From Rhodothermales bacterium (GTDB taxonomy: Bacteria; Bacteroidota; Rhodothermia; Rhodothermales; Bin80): DNA of 64,000 nt. Shown here piece by piece: positions 33,937 to 42,084 of the stretch. The DNA is taken from contig OX638318.1 in the NCBI GenBank assembly GCA_951812585.1, forward strand, positions 1-64,000, read 5' to 3'. A model generated the notes under the pieces. The model saw only the letters and a list, made by a program, of their open reading frames with translations, made no database searches and was not told where the DNA came from. The translations under genes and the position numbers were made by a program. Numbering within the stretch: position 1 is the stretch's first letter; every line of letters starts with the position of its first letter.

Positions 33937-34435
33937 GTGGTGCTCGCGGCGCTGGTGCTCGCAGGCTGCGGCACAATTTCACCGGCGTTGAACACCGTGT
34001 CTGCCACCAGCGAACCGGCCGGTGCTGAAGTCAATATAGACGGACAAAACGAAGGTGCGACACCTACCGAGCTTACGCTGCCGCCGAAATGAGGTCAGCC
34101 ACATCAACCTGGTCCACGAGGGATGTCCGGACGGGTTGTGCGTAGTGCGCCCTGCGCTGCGGCGTGTGGTGCTGGTGCTTGACTCACCCCTCAGTGCCGT
34201 GCCCTTGATCATCGACTTTGCCACAGGACACCTGTACAAGATGGACCGCGTGTCATGCCAGATCAGCCTGGTCGCTGAACAGCAGCGCCGAAGACCAAGC
34301 ACAGGCACTCTTCGCTTCCGCGATTACTGCCCGAATGATTTTGGCCTGCGGGGCTGCGCTGCGCTTCAAGCACAGTCGCGCTTTCGGTCTGTCAGGCGCA
34401 AAGTCAACAAGCAAATCTCCAAAGCCGCCCGATAG
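33937..34435 (+). pseudogene. PEGA-domain lipoprotein gene with a frameshift
   Basis: A GTG at 33937 (or 33940) opens a 51-codon frame with a lipobox (ALVLAGC) and a PEGA-type repeat (SEPAGAEVNIDGQNEGATPT, then ELTLPPK), stopped by TGA at 34090-34092. The neighbouring frame continues the family directly with EVSHINLVHEGCPDG, VVLVLDSPLSAVPLIIDFAT and GHLYKMD, a sequence typical of the C-terminal half of such lipoproteins (a membrane-proximal segment followed by DxxTGxLYxL). A single frame change near 34085-34092 thus separates two halves of one protein. The downstream frame stays open to 34435 with less convincing sequence. A sequencing error would explain it equally well. Confidence 0.6.
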
Positions 34436-34589
34436 CGGTGGCTGCAGCTGATCCCATTGCACAGCTGACCCCATTGCGCGATTGCAAGATTCGTTATGAC
34501 CCGGTCATGGCGTGATATCTGCTACAGTATGCCCAAGCGCTGCCCTATCGGCCATGGACGAGGCCTATGCCAGGGTAACAATTTCCGCT

Positions 34590-35762
34590 TCATCGCGCAG
34601 GTGGCATGGCGTCCACTGCGACTTGAGATGAAACGCCTGCCAGTGTCTCCTTGATAAGCATGTCCACGACGCCCTTGATCGCTTCGCCCTCGGAGGCTCC
34701 CGCCGCGATCGCGTCATTGTAGGCTTGGCGCTGCCAGTGCGCGCTGGTCCCGCGTCGCAGAATCGTCCGCGCATGGTTGACCTCCGCCAGGCAATCAAGG
34801 TGTTTTGCATCTTCAGTCAGAAGCGCCAACAACTCCTCGACCAGTTGCGGGTACGGCACCATCCGGCCGCGACCAAAATCCACGAGCGTGCCATCAATGC
34901 CGTACCGCTGCGCGCGCCAGCGGTTTTCGTAAATCAGCATGTTCGCGTAAGAACGCCAGCGCTGGTTGGAACGCCTGAGACGCCAGAGCATACGCAGCCA
35001 ACAGAGATACAGGGCCGCAATGCAAACCGCATCCTCCAAACGCGTGCATATGTCTGACACGCGCATCTCCAACGTCGGAAAGCGCGCACTCGGCCTGATA
35101 TCCCACCAGATCTTGGTGCTGTCCTCAATGACCTCAGCCTCGACGAGGATGTCCACATGCCGCTGGTACTCAGCATAACTGTCGAACGACTCCGGCAGCC
35201 CTGTGCGCGGTAACTCGTTCCAAACTGCGATACGATAGGACATCAAGCCCGTATCCGTGCCTTCCCAGAACGGCGACGAAGTGCTAAGCGCCAGCAGGTG
35301 CGGCAAGACATAGGTCGTCTGGTTCATCAGGTCGATGCGCAGATCGTCGTCTTCTATGGCAACATGGACATGCATGCCGCTGATGACCATGCGGCGAGCG
35401 ACCACCTGCATGTTTTGCGCTAGTATCTCGTAGCGGTCGCGATTCGTGTGCCGCTGCGTGACATAGGAGGCATTCGGATGCGTGGAAGCTGCTATGATCG
35501 CGAGCCCATACTCATTGGCAACCCCCGCCACCGCGCGCCGCAGCCGGATCAACTCCTTGCGCGCCTCCTGCACCGTGTGACACACGCGTGTGCCAACCTC
35601 TATCTGCGACTGAAAAAACTCCGGCGCAACCTGCCCTTCGATGATAACCTCCACTTCCTTGAGCAGGGTGTCTGGCGCCTCGCTGATGAGACGCCCGGTG
35701 TCCTGCTCAACCAGCAGGTACTCCTCCTCAATGCCAACCGTGAAGCTTGGTTCTCTGATCAT
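34590..35762 (-). CDS. Carboxylate-amine ligase, GCS2 family (YbdK-like)
   Basis: 390 residues matching the glutamate-cysteine ligase type 2 family: FTVGIEEEYLLVEQDTGRL at the N-terminus, EFFQSQIEVGTRVC, the metal-binding MVISGMHVHVAIEDDD, LLALSTSSPFWEGTDTGLMSYR and WWDIRPSARFPTLEMRV. Family members form gamma-glutamyl or related peptide bonds using ATP; E. coli YbdK has weak glutamate-cysteine ligase activity. No gshB gene follows, so glutathione synthesis is not established. It lies 35 bases after the exported PLP enzyme, on the same strand. Confidence 0.92.
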   Translation of the reverse strand: MIREPSFTVGIEEEYLLVEQDTGRLISEAPDTLLKEVEVIIEGQVAPEFFQSQIEVGTRVCHTVQEARKELIRLRRAVAGVANEYGLAIIAASTHPNASYVTQRHTNRDRYEILAQNMQVVARRMVISGMHVHVAIEDDDLRIDLMNQTTYVLPHLLALSTSSPFWEGTDTGLMSYRIAVWNELPRTGLPESFDSYAEYQRHVDILVEAEVIEDSTKIWWDIRPSARFPTLEMRVSDICTRLEDAVCIAALYLCWLRMLWRLRRSNQRWRSYANMLIYENRWRAQRYGIDGTLVDFGRGRMVPYPQLVEELLALLTEDAKHLDCLAEVNHARTILRRGTSAHWQRQAYNDAIAAGASEGEAIKGVVDMLIKETLAGVSSQVAVDAMPPAR

Positions 35763-35797
35763 GCCGTTAGCGGCCTGCAGGTTTACAACAAGATATG

Positions 35798-37057
35798 CTA
35801 AACGATGCCGGCAAGCACCTCAATCACCCGCTCAACCTCTTCCATCGTATTGTACACATGGGGGCATAGCCGCAAATGATCACCGCCGATGAGCGCGCCG
35901 CCGATGCTGTGCTGCTGGTACAACGATTCAAAGGCCTTTTCGTGGTCTACGCCCGGCAGGGCAAATACCACCATGCCACCGCTCAGCGCTGCCTGCGGTG
36001 GTGTCTTGAAGGTGGCCCCGCTGATGGTGTCCCGAATGCCTTGCTTCAGGGCCACTGCCAGCGCACGCGTGCGCGCTTCCGCAACGTCGCGGCCGATGAT
36101 GTCCAAGAACTCCACCGTACGCAAAAGCCCTACGATCATCGCGTCATCGCGCTGGCCGAGCGTTTCTAGCTTTTGGGCATCGTCAAACGCATCGTCCCAT
36201 CCAACTCCTACCACCGCCGGCCACAGCTGCTTAGCGGACGCTTGCCGCACATATAGAATTCCGCCCTCCTTCGGGCCCATGAACCACTTGTGCGCGCTGC
36301 CCGTGAAAAAGTCGCAGCCCATCGCGTCAAGGTCTAGTGCGTGCGCCCCAAAGGTCTGTGCGCCGTCCACAAGCGTCAGGATGCCAAGCGTGCGTGCGCG
36401 TGCGCAAAGCGCCTTTGCAGGTAGCGCCACTCCTGTGATATTGGAGACATGCGAAAACGCCAACACGCGGGTCCGCTCCGTCAGGCGCTCTACAAACGGC
36501 ACTATCAGATCAGGCGGGTCCGTGGGGGCCTCTGGCGTGCTTACGCGATGCACGGTGAAGCCACGCCTCTTCGCGCTTACATCCCACGCCACAGCGCAGG
36601 ACGGATGATTCTGATCCCAGATCACCACCTCGTCGCCCGGGCCCAGGTCCAGCCCAGTGATTACTTGGTTGTTGCCCTCGGTGGTGTTGCGAACGATGGC
36701 AATCTCGCTTGGCCGGGCACCCACATACCGCGCCAATGCGGCTCTGGCTTCGGCTGCCAAGCCCTTGAACTTTTCGCGGTTCTGCATAGACGCATCGGTG
36801 TCTATGTCGCGCGTATGCGCGACCACCGCCTCGCTTACGCTGTACGGCGACGGACACAGGTTGCCCGCATTCATGAGCGTGAAGCCACGTCGAATCGGAA
36901 ACTGATCCCGCACCAGCCGCCAGTATGCCTCTTCATCGTCGCGAGCAGCCGCGCTATAAGGTGGAAGCATCGCAGCGGCGGCCATGCCCAACGTAGCGCG
37001 CTGCAGGAAACGCCGTCGAGACAGCGCGTGGGGTACCTGTCGTACGCTTAAAGACAT
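35798..37057 (-). CDS. Tat-exported class V aminotransferase-fold PLP enzyme
   Basis: 419 residues. The N-terminus has a twin-arginine signal (SRRRFLQRATLGMAAAAML), so the folded, cofactor-loaded protein should be exported. The rest is a fold-type I, class V enzyme: FTLMNAGNLCPSP, IVRNTTEGNNQVITGLDL, VVIWDQNHPSCAVAW, SHVSNITGVALP, VDGAQTFGAHALDLDAMGCD and FFTGSAHKWFMGPKEGGILY, where the HK lysine binds PLP. Isopenicillin-N epimerase and cysteine-desulfurase-like proteins share this pattern, and the substrate cannot be told. Exported PLP enzymes of this class are found in several Bacteroidota but remain poorly studied. Confidence 0.9.
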   Translation of the reverse strand: MSLSVRQVPHALSRRRFLQRATLGMAAAAMLPPYSAAARDDEEAYWRLVRDQFPIRRGFTLMNAGNLCPSPYSVSEAVVAHTRDIDTDASMQNREKFKGLAAEARAALARYVGARPSEIAIVRNTTEGNNQVITGLDLGPGDEVVIWDQNHPSCAVAWDVSAKRRGFTVHRVSTPEAPTDPPDLIVPFVERLTERTRVLAFSHVSNITGVALPAKALCARARTLGILTLVDGAQTFGAHALDLDAMGCDFFTGSAHKWFMGPKEGGILYVRQASAKQLWPAVVGVGWDDAFDDAQKLETLGQRDDAMIVGLLRTVEFLDIIGRDVAEARTRALAVALKQGIRDTISGATFKTPPQAALSGGMVVFALPGVDHEKAFESLYQQHSIGGALIGGDHLRLCPHVYNTMEEVERVIEVLAGIV

Positions 37058-37126
37058 AGCTTATGTCGTTTGATTGCTATAATCTACAATGCGGCGATGT
37101 TGCGCGGGTGGACTTGAACACCATGT

Positions 37127-37155
37127 GACTGGCGTACCTTCCCTGCGCGCCAGTC
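37127..37155. promoter_or_regulatory. Inverted repeat in the pyrF upstream region
   Basis: GACTGGCG (37127-37134) and CGCCAGTC (37148-37155) are perfect 8-base arms around 13 bases, 22 bases before the pyrF ATG. A plus-strand TATAAT occurs at 37078-37083, so the repeat would lie in the leader if that is the -10; the -35 is not recognisable. It may be an operator or a leader hairpin. Confidence 0.35.
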
Positions 37156-37176
37156 TAATTGTAATTAATTTGTGGC

Positions 37177-38001
37177 ATGACCCGATTCAGCGAGCGGCTC
37201 CTCGAGGCGCAGCGCGCCAGGAAATCTGTCCTGTGCGTAGGGCTTGATCCGGATGTGCAGCAGATGCCGAAGCACCTGCAAGCATCGCAGTCCCCAGCGA
37301 AAAGCATCAAGCACTTTAACGAAGGTATTATCCAGGCCACAGCACCCTTTGCGTGCGCCTTCAAGCTGAATTTTGCATTCTACGAAGCGTTGGGGGCGGG
37401 CGGCCATGAAGTGCTTCGGCATACCCTGGACTGCATACCGGAGGGCCTGATCACGATTGCGGACGCCAAGCGCGGAGACATAGGCAACTCCGCACGCCAG
37501 TATGCGCACGCGATCCTGGGCGAATTGGGCTTTGATGCCTGCACGGTTGCGCCCTACATGGGGCATGATGCCGTTCTGCCGTTCTTGCAATACGAAGGCA
37601 GGGCCGCCTTTGTGCTGACACGTACGTCCAACGCGAGTGCGAAGGATTTTCAGGAGGTGCCCTACCAGTCGGAGCCACTGTTTCATCTGGTAGCCCGTCA
37701 CGTCAACAGGTGGAACGAGGCCAGTGCAGGGACTGCAGGCCTTGTGGTGGGTGCCACCAGTCCTTCAGCGCTGCGATCACTGCGCGAACTCTGTCCTACG
37801 CTACCGTTCCTCATCCCAGGCATCGGCGCACAGGGCGGTGCACCGGGCGACATCGCACCGGCAGCCATGGGACCTGTAATTGTCAGCAGCAGCCGCGCCA
37901 TACTCTACGCCTCGAATGGAACAGACTTTGCCGACCGCGCGGCCCAGGCTGCGCGCCATACGCGCAACCTTTTGACTTCGTACGTATCCGCTACATGCTG
38001 A
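37177..38001 (+). CDS. pyrF: Orotidine 5'-phosphate decarboxylase
   Basis: Last step of UMP synthesis, decarboxylating OMP. 274 residues, the longer type 2 form. The catalytic block is ITIADAKRGDIGNSARQYA (Asp-Lys-Asp cluster). SVLCVGLDPDVQQMP, CAFKLNFAFYEALG and DACTVAPYMGHDAVLPFL precede or follow it, and LIPGIGAQGGAPGDI is the phosphate-binding end. Its TGA overlaps the ATG of the ABM-domain gene by three bases. Confidence 0.95.
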   Translation: MTRFSERLLEAQRARKSVLCVGLDPDVQQMPKHLQASQSPAKSIKHFNEGIIQATAPFACAFKLNFAFYEALGAGGHEVLRHTLDCIPEGLITIADAKRGDIGNSARQYAHAILGELGFDACTVAPYMGHDAVLPFLQYEGRAAFVLTRTSNASAKDFQEVPYQSEPLFHLVARHVNRWNEASAGTAGLVVGATSPSALRSLRELCPTLPFLIPGIGAQGGAPGDIAPAAMGPVIVSSSRAILYASNGTDFADRAAQAARHTRNLLTSYVSATC

Positions 38002-38336
38002 TTCGCGTTGTTCGGATAACGCTTCGGCCCGATGCCGTAGACGCATTCAAGACACTCTTTGATGCGGTCAGCGGGCAGATACGAGGCTTTCAGGGCTGTC
38101 AGCATCTGGAGCTTTGGCAGGATCTCGACGCTCCACATATCATCACCTCGTACAGTCACTGGGAGAGCGCGCGGGCGCTTGCTGACTACCGCCAGAGCGA
38201 TCTCTTCAAAGAGACCTGGGACAAGGTCAAGCCGCTTTTTGGCGCACCCGCGAAAGCGTTCAGTGCCGCACGCACCCGAGTCGCGAAAGCCCCTGGGCCG
38301 CCCAGCGGCAGCGCACCGCCGCGTCAGATATCATAG
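37995..38336 (+). CDS. ABM-domain (antibiotic biosynthesis monooxygenase-like) protein
   Basis: 113 residues, one dimeric alpha-beta barrel domain: MLIRVVRITLRPDAVDAFKT, then RGFQGCQHLELWQDLDAP and HIITSYSHWESARALADYRQ, DLFKETWDKVKPLF. This is the ABM (PF03992) pattern shared by small monooxygenases, haem-degrading enzymes and proteins of unknown role. The tail after residue 85 (ARTRVAKAPGPPSGSAPP) is disordered. The ATG at 37995 lies within the last codons of pyrF, so it is translationally coupled to it. Confidence 0.8.
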   Translation: MLIRVVRITLRPDAVDAFKTLFDAVSGQIRGFQGCQHLELWQDLDAPHIITSYSHWESARALADYRQSDLFKETWDKVKPLFGAPAKAFSAARTRVAKAPGPPSGSAPPRQIS

Positions 38337-38387
38337 CAGCGGCCATGGCTGGGAAGCGGCTGATGTTCAAATGCTGACTGCTGAGTA

Positions 38388-39218
38388 ATGCACCAACTGA
38401 AGCGAATTGCACCGGCCACAAACGGCGAGGCACTGGACCAGTACTTCACCAAGCCGGCGATCGTGCGCCGTTGCCTTGAAAATCTGGGCAGCCTGCACCG
38501 CTTTGATCTCGTCATTGAACCGTCCGCAGGAGGTGGAGCATTTCTGGAAGCAATCGATCACAAAAACAAAATTGGGCTTGATATAGACCCGAAGCACGCG
38601 GATGTCATTAAGGCTGACTGGTTCACGTATGAAGTGTCGGACGCGTTCAGCAACGTGCTCGTCGTAGGCAATCCGCCGTATGGACAGTATCACAAACTGT
38701 CGTCTGCCTTCATTCGCAGGGCGATGTCATTCGACAACGTCCAGACGGTTGCCTTCATACTCCCGAACGTATACCGCAAGCACACGCGGCAGCACATCAT
38801 CCCACGTTATTGGCGCATTGCGTCTATCACAGACTTGGGGCGCGATGGCTTCACGCTGAACGGCCAGGACTACCATGTTCCGACGAGTTTCTTTGTGCTG
38901 GATAGATCGCCTGGCACGGACTTGCGTGCACGACCACCAGCCAAGATCACGGGCACGCGTGATTTCGACTTTGCCAAACCAGACGATTTTGATGTGTTCG
39001 TATTCGGGGCGTCGCCGAAGCGGATAATCACGAATCCCACGCCAAACAACAGGGGGCACTACCTGAAAGCCAAGGTGCCCGTTTCCACATTGGTTGAACG
39101 GATCAAAAGCGTGGTTTGGAAGGGTAATTCGTGCGCGAATGGAGGTGTATACTGGTTGACAAAGTTTGAATTCGTCGAACAATATCGCGCGCACCATGAG
39201 AATTCTATCGGTGCATAG
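38388..39218 (+). CDS. Orphan adenine-specific DNA methyltransferase
   Basis: 276 residues with DQYFTKPAIVRRCLENLG, an S-adenosylmethionine-binding motif I (VIEPSAGGGAFLEAI), LDIDPKHADVIKADWF and the catalytic NPPYG (VVGNPPYGQYHKLSSAFIRR). These are the marks of N6-adenine methylases, or exocyclic-amino methylases in general. A target-recognition part probably lies after residue 150. No restriction endonuclease is adjacent, so it acts alone or is the remnant of a system. Sampled lines are 45-58 % GC, below the neighbouring housekeeping genes, which suggests transfer. Its recognition site is unknown. Confidence 0.87.
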   Translation: MHQLKRIAPATNGEALDQYFTKPAIVRRCLENLGSLHRFDLVIEPSAGGGAFLEAIDHKNKIGLDIDPKHADVIKADWFTYEVSDAFSNVLVVGNPPYGQYHKLSSAFIRRAMSFDNVQTVAFILPNVYRKHTRQHIIPRYWRIASITDLGRDGFTLNGQDYHVPTSFFVLDRSPGTDLRARPPAKITGTRDFDFAKPDDFDVFVFGASPKRIITNPTPNNRGHYLKAKVPVSTLVERIKSVVWKGNSCANGGVYWLTKFEFVEQYRAHHENSIGA

Positions 39219-39224
39219 CGTCTT

Positions 39225-39251
39225 CGAGACACATTTTCGTCGAGACACATT
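39225..39251. repeat. Two 11-bp direct repeats after the methyltransferase
   Basis: CGAGACACATT occurs at 39225-39235 and 39241-39251, perfectly repeated with a 16-base period, directly after the methyltransferase stop. It could be a duplication left by an insertion or a regulator site. Confidence 0.4.
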
Positions 39252-39299
39252 CTTGAGTTCCCAGGATGCACCTTGGGTCAACCTGAATCGCGTCGTCCC

Positions 39300-39336
39300 G
39301 GCTTATAGCAGCGCACAGCGAGGGGTGCTATAAGCC
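39300..39336. terminator. Strong hairpin between convergent genes, likely bidirectional terminator
   Basis: GGCTTATAGCA (39300-39310) and TGCTATAAGCC (39326-39336) are perfect 11-base arms around a 15-base loop. The repeat stands between the methyltransferase (plus) and the TonB receptor (minus), which fits a shared terminator. No T-run follows on either strand. Confidence 0.55.
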
Positions 39337-39407
39337 ATCAATAGGCTGCCAAGCGTTAAAGTACGTCAGTACTGCGCTGTGCATGGCACCAGCGCCGCGG
39401 GTGCTGC

Positions 39408-41453
39408 CTAGAAGGATACCTGCATGCCGGCATGAAACTCTCGACCCGGCCCCGGCAGGCCGAGCTGCGGCAGCGTCACGGTGTCAGTGGCGTTATTGAC
39501 GCGCGCAAAAGCCTCCGCTGCCCACCGGTCAAGAATAAACAGATAGCCTACCCGTGCATTCATGACGTTGGATCTCGGTAGAGGTGTCAGCGCACCCGAA
39601 TCCAGCATGCCGTAGGCCGTACCTGTCAGCACATACTCCAAAAGGAGAGAAAACCCCACAGGACTCGTGTAGCTGGAAGCACACTGGCCGAGCACAGAAG
39701 GCTTCTCGGTAAGGCGCGTCGACCGCCCATTCAAGGTGCGGGCACGCGCATGCAACGTCATGATGTTGCACCGCAGCGAAATGCCCGCAGCCGGCCGCGT
39801 GGCAACCGTAGACTCCAGCCCAATCACACTGCTTCCCTGGAGGTTGACGCGCTGCCGGCGCGGCTTGTCCTCCCCCGCCCGGTGCACCAGACGCTGATCA
39901 ATGGTGTCATAGGTGCGATTGAAAAACCCTACGACCTCAGCCGTAATCGCCTCGCGCTCCACCTCCACACCCGCTTCGGCCAGCAGCGCATGTTCCGGGC
40001 CCAGGTCGGGATTGACCAGAAAACGGCCCAGCGCCTCCCCAAAAAGCTCCCGCATCGTCGGAAACCGCACCTTGCGCCCAACCGCCACACGTGCCCGGAC
40101 GCCCGGACGGGCCTCGGTCGATACGCCCGACACAATGCTGTAGGCCAGATTGGGCGGCTGGGACGGCTTGTCACCCGTCTCCGGCGTAGCCACGCCATCC
40201 AGACTGGCACCCAACGTGATGGCCACGCGGCCGGACCAGGCATACTCCGCACCCGCACTGAATACCTGCTGTCGAAACGCGCGCTCCAGTTGCACGTCGC
40301 TGCTTTCCTCAAAAGCTTTGTCAAGCTGCTTATGCCTTGACGACAACGCGCTGAGCGCAGCCGTGATGGCCCCCGGGCCTATCGGCACATACAGCGATAA
40401 CCGCGTGCCCTGCGTGAAGTCGTCGTCCTCCTGCGTTTCGCCGAGCGTAGCGTATTCGATGCTCTTATACTGATTGATCGTCTGATCAAAGAGGCTGGTC
40501 CATAGTGCGCCGCGCAGCGTCGCGCCGCGCCGCCCCAAGGGCAGAAGGCCACTCACAATGAAGCTGGACGCGTGCCACGCCGGGTAGCGCCAGTACCGCA
40601 CACGGGCCGTCTCAGGATCATGATGCCCCTCTGGAGCGATGCCCTTCTCGCCGGAGAGGATCAGGGCCGACAGCCCTATGCGCGCTCCCGCTGCTGAGTG
40701 GAAGGAAACCTGTCCGTAATTGGAGAAGATCCGGCGGTGCGTATTGGTACGCCTCGTTTCGTCCTCTTGACCGAACGGCAACGCAGTCCCCGCAGGCATG
40801 CCGATGCCATCGCGCTTCGAATACCCGCTGAAGAGCGCAAAGCCCAGCCGCTCGCTGCGCCGCAAGTAATAGGCGCGCACCTGCGCCGCGCCATAGGATC
40901 CACCTACGGCGGCCGCATGCGCGTATCGGCCCGGGCGATCCAGCTGGCGCGAGGTCAAATTAAGCGCGCCGCCTATCACGTTGGTACCGTACACCACAGG
41001 CGGCGGTCCTTTGACTACCGTAATCTCGCCGACCATCTCGGCGGGCACCAGGCTCAGGTCAATGCGGTTGTCCCAAGGAACGTTCAAAAGCGCGCCATCA
41101 AAGAAGACAGCCACTTGGCGCTCACCCGCGCCCCGCAAATAAACCAGGGTCTCTCCGCGCGAATTGGTCTGGAGATGCGCCCCGGGCACATGGCGCAATA
41201 CGCGGTCAATAGAGGCCGCATCCGATTGTGCAATCGCGGCCAGACCCACGCGCTGTATCGTCGCGGCGTTGCGCCTCTGCGACTGCACCGAGTCGGGACC
41301 CACCACGATCTCGCCCAGTTCGTAATGCGCCAGGGAGTCCTGGGTTTGCGCCCAGCTCAATCCTGCTACATTGCCAAGCAATAGCGCACAGAGCCCCAAA
41401 AGACGTCCTGTTGATCGCGCCCTGCGCCCGGTGCGGCAGCACCATAAAATCAC
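39408..41453 (-). CDS. TonB-dependent receptor (BtuB/CirA-like)
   Basis: 681 residues: signal peptide (LLGLCALLLGNVAGLSWAQ), a TonB-box-like YELGEIVVG, plug domain (AAIAQSDAASIDRVLRHVPG, LVYLRGAGERQVAVFFDGAL, VGEITVVKGPPPVVYGTNVI, GGALNLTSRQLDR) and a barrel ending in REFHAGMQVSF with terminal Phe. It lacks the N-terminal regulatory domain of the other TonB receptor in this window. The start is GTG at 41453, overlapping the TAG of the upstream lipoprotein gene (TAGTG). Several family members carry vitamin B12 or iron complexes; the substrate here is unknown. Confidence 0.92.
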   Translation of the reverse strand: MILWCCRTGRRARSTGRLLGLCALLLGNVAGLSWAQTQDSLAHYELGEIVVGPDSVQSQRRNAATIQRVGLAAIAQSDAASIDRVLRHVPGAHLQTNSRGETLVYLRGAGERQVAVFFDGALLNVPWDNRIDLSLVPAEMVGEITVVKGPPPVVYGTNVIGGALNLTSRQLDRPGRYAHAAAVGGSYGAAQVRAYYLRRSERLGFALFSGYSKRDGIGMPAGTALPFGQEDETRRTNTHRRIFSNYGQVSFHSAAGARIGLSALILSGEKGIAPEGHHDPETARVRYWRYPAWHASSFIVSGLLPLGRRGATLRGALWTSLFDQTINQYKSIEYATLGETQEDDDFTQGTRLSLYVPIGPGAITAALSALSSRHKQLDKAFEESSDVQLERAFRQQVFSAGAEYAWSGRVAITLGASLDGVATPETGDKPSQPPNLAYSIVSGVSTEARPGVRARVAVGRKVRFPTMRELFGEALGRFLVNPDLGPEHALLAEAGVEVEREAITAEVVGFFNRTYDTIDQRLVHRAGEDKPRRQRVNLQGSSVIGLESTVATRPAAGISLRCNIMTLHARARTLNGRSTRLTEKPSVLGQCASSYTSPVGFSLLLEYVLTGTAYGMLDSGALTPLPRSNVMNARVGYLFILDRWAAEAFARVNNATDTVTLPQLGLPGPGREFHAGMQVSF

Positions 41454-42019
41454 TATGACTCGGCTCCGATGTTGGCCAGAATGTCACTCAGTTCCTGGTG
41501 CTGCGCGTCGTACTCGAGCTGACGATAGTATGGAGGCACAACCTGGTAACGGCCCCTCCCTTGCGGGACTGCCAAAGATGCGCCATTGACGAAGGCTTGC
41601 AGATCGCTTCGCAAGGATTCATAGCGGGCCATCAGCACACCCCGCTCCGCAACCATGGCACCATATTCGCGATGCAGACTGCGATAGCGGTCGCTCCCGA
41701 TCCATCGGATCAGCACATTGTTGCGCAAAAAGCCGCTTCCCTCCTGGGCCGCTGCGGCCCGATCCGCGTGCATAGTCGCCATGACATCATAGTCGTTTGC
41801 CAAAGCGACCAGCCGCTCGGCAAACGGAGCCAGGGCCTCGTCCTCGGATGCCAGGACATCCAGCGCGGCGGCGCTATTCTGCACGCCATCGCGCACGGCT
41901 GCCAGCGCCGCCGCCTCCTGCACAATACTGGCTTCCAACGCCTGCACGCTGGCGTCGTTGCCGTACATACGGCATCCCGCTGCCGCAAGCAGCAGCGCAA
42001 CTATGGCATAAACTCTCAT
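41453..42019 (-). CDS. Hypothetical lipoprotein coupled to the TonB receptor
   Basis: 188 residues from the ATG at 42019: lipoprotein signal (VYAIVALLLAAAGC), then a mostly helical protein (VQALEASIVQEAAALAAVRD, FAERLVALANDYDVMATMHA, RYESLRSDLQAFVNGASLA) with a late YYRQLEYDAQHQELSDI. I do not recognise a family. It precedes the TonB receptor with a one-base stop-start overlap, which implies a stable stoichiometry and a role at the same outer-membrane transporter. The frame to 42055 includes a lead that would spoil the signal peptide. Confidence 0.75.
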   Translation of the reverse strand: MRVYAIVALLLAAAGCRMYGNDASVQALEASIVQEAAALAAVRDGVQNSAAALDVLASEDEALAPFAERLVALANDYDVMATMHADRAAAAQEGSGFLRNNVLIRWIGSDRYRSLHREYGAMVAERGVLMARYESLRSDLQAFVNGASLAVPQGRGRYQVVPPYYRQLEYDAQHQELSDILANIGAES

Positions 42020-42084
42020 CAGCTCTTGGAGATTAAGCGCAGCACTCCACCGCAAAACTACTGCGAAAACCGTGCCAACGCTGT

